Below are positions 60,353-64,000 of a stretch of DNA of 64,000 nt, in pieces. The first letter of the stretch is position 1. Every line of letters starts with the position of its first letter. The stretch comes from Polyangium sp. 6x1 (GTDB taxonomy: Bacteria; Myxococcota_A; Polyangia; Polyangiales; Polyangiaceae), in contig NZ_JARZHH010000014.1 of the NCBI RefSeq assembly GCF_029946515.1, forward strand, positions 124,001 through 188,000, given 5' to 3'. A program made the position numbers and the translations under genes. A model generated the notes under the pieces. It was not told the DNA's origin. It made no database searches and saw nothing but the letters and a program-made list of their open reading frames with translations.

Positions 60353-61426
60353 CTATGAGGTTTTCGACGAGGCCGCTCCAAGCTTCTGATCAGCGAGAAG
60401 GCTCTCACCCGCCGCGATAATGGACTCGATCGCGGGACGTGTGGCCCATCCAAGAGCTCGGAGCGCCTTGTCCGAGCTCAGCTTGGAGGTATTCCCCAGC
60501 TCCGGGACCATCCCCGCAATCTGTGGATTGAAGACGCCGAGCAGCTTGACGAGCCAATCCGGCATGCGTCGGACCGAAACCTTCGAAGCACGATCGCCGA
60601 AATGGTCTTTCAGGATGGCAGCAATGTCACGGAACCACAGAAAATCACCGCATGCGATAAAGCGCTCTCCGGCGGCGTTTGGCGAACACATGGCAAGAAG
60701 ATGGAGGTCAACGAGATCACGAATATCGACGATCCCAAGTCCGATATTTGGCAGTGCTGGCATCTTCCCATTCAGCATGCTTGCAACCAAGCCTACCGAG
60801 TCGGAATAGGTGCCGCCGAGTGCAGGCCCCTGGATAAATCCAGGGAGGATAGTGACTAGTTCAAGATCGACACCGGCACTACGTACAAAGGCCCATGCGT
60901 CCTGCTCGGCAAGCGTTTTGGCACGCATGTAGTCACCGACGCCAGGCTGGTTTACGTCGGTCCAAGAGCTCTCGTCGATGGGCTGGCCCGGCGGGAGGGA
61001 CCCCGGCGTTGGTCGACTTGCAGCCAATCCTGAGGACGTCAGGACCACACGCTTGACGCCTGCAACAGCACTGGCCTTCAGGACGCGTCGCGTACCCTCC
61101 CGAGCGGCTTTGATGACGGTTTTGCCTGACATGGGCGACGCTTGATGAAGGACGTAATCGACATTCTCGAGGGCGCTCGCCCATCCAGCGTCATCTAACA
61201 GGTCAGCCTTGTGGAGTGTCAGACGATCAAGTCGGCTGGTGTATCGTGACAGGCGACTCCGCAAGCCTTGCTCGCTGTCGATGGATCGAACTGTCGCGCG
61301 GACGGCGTAACCTTCCTCGAGCAGTCGGATGATGGTCCAGCCCGCCAGGTAGCCCGTCCCTCCCGTCACCAGCACCACCCCTGGTGCGAGCGTCGCTTCA
61401 GCAAGCGTGTGATTTTCTTCAGACAT
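60353..61426 (-). CDS. NAD-dependent epimerase/dehydratase (DFR-like reductase)
   Basis: 357 residues, start at ATG 61426 with GGAGACC about 8 bp before it. Extended SDR: nucleotide-binding VVLVTGGTGYLAGWTIIRLL, acidic HKADLLDDAGW, and a catalytic region with SS in VVLTSSGLAA, and Y-x-x-x-K as DYMRAKTLAEQ. The pattern is nearest dihydroflavonol-4-reductase/aldehyde reductases. It reduces an aldehyde, ketone or lactone with NAD(P)H. It is divergent from an HxlR regulator. The gene is visibly lower in G+C than the window (60601-60660 has 28 G/C in 60) and uses A/T-ending codons, so it was probably acquired. Confidence 0.88.
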   Translation of the reverse strand: MSEENHTLAEATLAPGVVLVTGGTGYLAGWTIIRLLEEGYAVRATVRSIDSEQGLRSRLSRYTSRLDRLTLHKADLLDDAGWASALENVDYVLHQASPMSGKTVIKAAREGTRRVLKASAVAGVKRVVLTSSGLAASRPTPGSLPPGQPIDESSWTDVNQPGVGDYMRAKTLAEQDAWAFVRSAGVDLELVTILPGFIQGPALGGTYSDSVGLVASMLNGKMPALPNIGLGIVDIRDLVDLHLLAMCSPNAAGERFIACGDFLWFRDIAAILKDHFGDRASKVSVRRMPDWLVKLLGVFNPQIAGMVPELGNTSKLSSDKALRALGWATRPAIESIIAAGESLLADQKLGAASSKTS

Positions 61427-61432
61427 CTCTTT

Positions 61433-61449
61433 GGTCTCCACTTGAGACC
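61433..61449. promoter_or_regulatory. Inverted repeat in the reductase/HxlR divergent promoter
   Basis: GGTCTC (61433-61438) and GAGACC (61444-61449), perfect, 5-bp spacer CACTT. It lies between the starts at 61426 and 61494, and is followed by TTGGTATACAA (61450-61460). Placement fits binding by the HxlR protein to control both genes. Confidence 0.5.
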
Positions 61450-61493
61450 TTGGTATACAACGAAGACGGGTGGGCCGTGAAGGAGGCACTTTG

Positions 61494-61865
61494 ATGAGAC
61501 TAGGGAACGTCGATATTCCTCTGGAGACCTGTCAGCTGGTGGGAAACATTCTAGGCCATATAGGAGACAAATGGTCCGTATTGATTATCGTTCTGCTGCG
61601 CGAGCGTCCGATGCGATATTCCGAGCTCGAACGCCAGATCGAATCCATTTCCAAGAAGATGCTGACGAGCACACTTCGCAATTTGGAGCGTGATGGATTC
61701 GTCTCTCGCGCACTCACCCCAACCATCCCGCCACGGGTCGACTATGCGCTGACGGAGCTGGGCAAGGAGGTGATGGAACCACTCGATGCGCTTGCACGGT
61801 GGGCGCTCACCAACAGCGCCAGGATCGTTGAGGCACGCGCGCGCTATGATCGGCAACAGCACTGA
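61494..61865 (+). CDS. HxlR-family transcriptional regulator
   Basis: 123 residues, normal for the family. ATG 61494 has AAGGAGG 7 bp before it; an in-frame GTG at 61470 is less likely. Winged helix: ETCQLVGNILGHIGDKWSVLIIVLL, MRYSELERQIESISKKML, TSTLRNLERDGFVSR. C13 is in the position of the redox-sensitive Cys of HxlR proteins such as HypR and YodB, so the reductase next door may be induced by quinone or aldehyde stress. Lower G+C than the window, like its divergent neighbour. Confidence 0.92.
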   Translation: MRLGNVDIPLETCQLVGNILGHIGDKWSVLIIVLLRERPMRYSELERQIESISKKMLTSTLRNLERDGFVSRALTPTIPPRVDYALTELGKEVMEPLDALARWALTNSARIVEARARYDRQQH

Positions 61866-62482
61866 GACGGTAAGCGGAGATGCCGGCCGCGGCTCGACCT
61901 GATCCTCAATCGTTCGAACTCGGATCGTCCCGGCATGGTCTACGACACGGGCAACGGGAGTCCTCACCACCGACGAGGTCGCAGCGAAGCTGTGGGCGCT
62001 GCATCGCGAGCGTCCTGATGCGCACACACGCCGAGCGCGGGCATGTCAGGGAGAGGGCGGCCTCGATCGAGCTCGGTTTCACGATCTCGTTTGCCGGAGG
62101 CTGGCGGCCGCCATGGCGCGATGGATGAGATGAGCGACATCGCGCGGGTGTTTCGCATGGCACGACGCGCGCAAAGGCGGAGCGCGTGGGACCGACCTGC
62201 CCGTCCATCAGATGATCAACCGTTACCGGCGCGTCGCCCGCACGGCGGCAGAGTTGGGGCTTGGGGAGTGCCGCCCCATGGTCGAGGTGATCCCCGAGTT
62301 GGGGGGCTACGCCGAAGAAAAGGCACCGGAAAGGGCACCAGGGGAGCGCGAACCGAGGCGCCCTTCTGTCAAGAAATGCCGTGGTTCCGAGGACTTGACG
62401 GACGCAGAGCTACCGGAGCGGAATTCGACTCCGCCTCCGCTTCCGGCGTGACAGCCGTCCTCCTTCCGAATACCGTCCCCGC
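61866..62482. other. Gene-poor stretch with coding-like fragments
   Basis: 617 bp without a confident gene. Short open stretches look protein-like: LTTDEVAAKLWALHRERPDAHT (about 61957-62020, quoted in part as TTDEVAAKLWALHRERPD) and VHQMINRYRRVARTAAELG (about 62203-62260), in different frames. These may be remains of one or two decayed genes next to the acquired reductase/HxlR pair. No RNA gene or repeat is seen. Confidence 0.35.
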
Positions 62483-64000
62483 GTGCCTCGCGCCCGCCTT
62501 CACGTGCCCCTGCTCCTCCTCGCGCTCGCCGGATGCAGCCGCCCCGCTGCATCCGGAAAAACCCTGCCCCCAACCGCCGCCCCACGCCTTGGGCCGACCG
62601 CCGCAACCCCCATCCCACCGGCCAGCTCCTCCCCCGCCGCCCCCTCCGCGCCCCGGAAACTCGGTCAGGTCCGCCGCGTGGTCGCGGGGAACGGCCATAC
62701 CTGCGTGCTCGGCTCGGAGGGCATCGCCCGTTGCGCCGGGCATAACGATCTGCAGCAGCTCGCACCGGGATCCGCCGAAACCACCCGCGTCGCCGACGTC
62801 GTGCTCGAGCAGCGTATCGTCGATCTCGCGGCCGGATCCTCCTTCACGTGCGCGCTCACCGAATCCGGGGCCGTTTCCTGCTGGGGCTGGGTGTATAGCG
62901 ATCCGAACACGAACCGCGAGCGTCCCATCACCGGGATCACGGATGCCACGGGGATCGTCGTCCAGGACAGGGTAGGCTGCGCCATCCTCCGTGACGGAGA
63001 CGCGGCCTGCTGGGGCGACGCGGGCTGGCTCGGCAAGAATGAAAACACCTCCGATACCGAGGCGATTCGCCTCGGCCTCCGCGACGTCACGTCGATCGCG
63101 CCGGAGGAAAACCACGTCTGCGTCACGCGAAAGAACGGCGCGGCGCAATGCAAAGGGAAGCTCCCGTGGAGGGAGGACGAGGCGCCTTCGTGGGTCCCCG
63201 TCGCCGTGAAAGAGGGATCGGGCGCGAAATCGTTCCGGCGCGTGTCCGCCGCAAGAGGCAATGCGTGCTTCGAGACGGACGGCGCGCCGCTTTGCCTCGG
63301 CACCGATTTCCATGGGCACATCCTCCCCGAGCTCGACATGCCTGCCTTCGCGCGCGGCGCGCGGCGGGTCCAGGCGGGCGTGGGTCGCGTCTGCGCCATC
63401 GACGCGACCGGGCGGGTGGCCTGCTGGGGACACGCCTACCATGGCGAAACTGGCATCGATCCCGACGCGCCGCTCGTGGGCGGCGCCGTGCCCGTCGTCG
63501 GCGTGAGCGACGCCGTCGATCTCGCGCTCTCGGACGACCATACCTGCGCGCTCGAATCGGACGGCGACGTGTTTTGCTGGGGCCACAATCGAGAGGGCCA
63601 GCTCGGCGACGGCAAACCTCTCCACCGAACGACCCCCGTGGACGTCGGCGTCTTTCGGGGCGTGACGGACATCCTGGGCGGGTCGGATCGTACGTGTGTC
63701 CTCGCCGGCGGCGAGATCTCCTGCTGGGGCGGCGACCACGACCCTGGGCCGTGGCCACAGAAGGCGAGCTTTTCGGACCGCGTCGTGGCCATGGACCTCG
63801 GTCAAAGCACCGTTTGCGGGCTTCTTCCGCGCGGCGACGTGCGTTGCGGGTTCTTCAAGAAGATCGACCGCTGCAAGGACCCGGACAACCTTCGCCATTG
63901 CACCCTCGCGTCGCAATGGGACAGCGACCGGCTCCCGGCCTTGTCGGGCCAGGCGACCGATTTTGCCACCGATCGCATCGACAACGTGTGCGCGCTCGTC
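62483..64000 (+). CDS. RCC1-repeat lipoprotein, 3' end outside window
   Basis: 506 codons, open to the last base. GTG 62483; lipobox LALAGC near residue 18, then a Pro/Ser/Ala-rich stalk (to about 60). RCC1-like blades follow, each with the HTCVL/FTCAL...xxCWG signature: HTCVLGSEGIARCAG, SFTCALTESGAVSCWGW, VCAIDATGRVACWGH, HTCALESDGDVFCWGHN, RTCVLAGGEISCWGG. RCC1 propellers on bacterial surface lipoproteins bind partners of unknown nature. This type is very abundant in myxobacteria. The gene is complete in the 5' direction. Confidence 0.88.
   Translation, partial: MPRARLHVPLLLLALAGCSRPAASGKTLPPTAAPRLGPTAATPIPPASSSPAAPSAPRKLGQVRRVVAGNGHTCVLGSEGIARCAGHNDLQQLAPGSAETTRVADVVLEQRIVDLAAGSSFTCALTESGAVSCWGWVYSDPNTNRERPITGITDATGIVVQDRVGCAILRDGDAACWGDAGWLGKNENTSDTEAIRLGLRDVTSIAPEENHVCVTRKNGAAQCKGKLPWREDEAPSWVPVAVKEGSGAKSFRRVSAARGNACFETDGAPLCLGTDFHGHILPELDMPAFARGARRVQAGVGRVCAIDATGRVACWGHAYHGETGIDPDAPLVGGAVPVVGVSDAVDLALSDDHTCALESDGDVFCWGHNREGQLGDGKPLHRTTPVDVGVFRGVTDILGGSDRTCVLAGGEISCWGGDHDPGPWPQKASFSDRVVAMDLGQSTVCGLLPRGDVRCGFFKKIDRCKDPDNLRHCTLASQWDSDRLPALSGQATDFATDRIDNVCALV

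Noticed and set aside
59995-60420. Plus-strand 141-codon frame across the IstB/reductase junction
   Set aside because: It runs antisense to IstB remains and to the end of the reductase gene, and has no ribosome-binding site or recognised fold.
62369-63916. Long minus-strand open frame (515 codons) over the RCC1 lipoprotein gene
   Set aside because: It is antisense to a clear RCC1 protein with lipobox and repeats. Very high G+C makes long empty frames on the opposite strand common.

Overview
The window is one contiguous piece of a high-G+C bacterial chromosome. It looks like a large-genome myxobacterium of the Polyangiales (Sorangium/Polyangium type). I infer this from several traits: third codon positions are almost always G or C; there is a Pkn-type Ser/Thr kinase with a C-terminal membrane anchor; there are about ten lipoproteins, several with Gly-rich or Cys-rich stalks; one secreted protein has a MYXO-CTERM-like tail (Cys-x-Cys, hydrophobic stretch, poly-Arg); and STAS-domain sensors and DUF3160-type proteins are present. 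No rRNA, tRNA, CRISPR array or prophage was found.

Layout. 1-2.2 kb: end of a uridine kinase gene, an ATP-grasp ligase, then a guanidine-III riboswitch directly in front of a SugE/Gdx guanidinium exporter. 2.6-11.5 kb: a V4R-STAS sensor, a MASE1-GAF histidine kinase, a very large BRCT/beta-propeller/helical-repeat protein, and a zinc-ribbon membrane protein coupled to an M50 intramembrane protease. 11.5-17.2 kb: a secreted DNRLRE protein, then a probable aromatic-catabolism cassette (DAPG-hydrolase-like protein plus berberine-bridge-type FAD oxidase, divergent from a LysR regulator). 17.2-29.7 kb: a xanthine/uracil permease, an S37 peptidase, benzoate-CoA ligase with paired operator-like sites, a P450-TetR operon with an inverted-repeat operator, an AAC(3)-type acetyltransferase, a GNAT enzyme, and a type-B carboxylesterase. 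29.8-41.6 kb: leucyl aminopeptidase, SelO, a Cys-rich lipoprotein, a TIR-like/membrane-domain protein, then a Ser/Thr kinase-Kelch lipoprotein-TPR gene row and an S9 peptidase. 41.6-55.3 kb: envelope and lipoprotein genes (CapA, propeller, transglycosylase-like MYXO-CTERM protein, CxxCH lipoprotein), a PAS-STAS protein, a beta-barrel protein, a CBM48-phosphoesterase fusion, and a lipoprotein with its own promoter and attenuator-like leader. 55.4-64 kb: a long DUF3160 lipoprotein, an IS21-type remnant, a lower-G+C epimerase/HxlR pair that looks acquired, and a truncated RCC1-repeat lipoprotein.

Two features of genome architecture stand out. First, two copies of a 330-400 bp mosaic of perfect hairpins (near 41.65-42.05 and 51.71-52.04 kb) sit between converging genes; they contain a pair of palindromes in mutually inverted orientation, like a BIME/REP composite. 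Second, many converging genes are separated only by short perfect hairpins without T-tracts, and one of these includes a stop codon. Small two-gene units coupled by ATGA/GTGA overlaps recur (10.49, 14.91, 23.33 and 46.13 kb).
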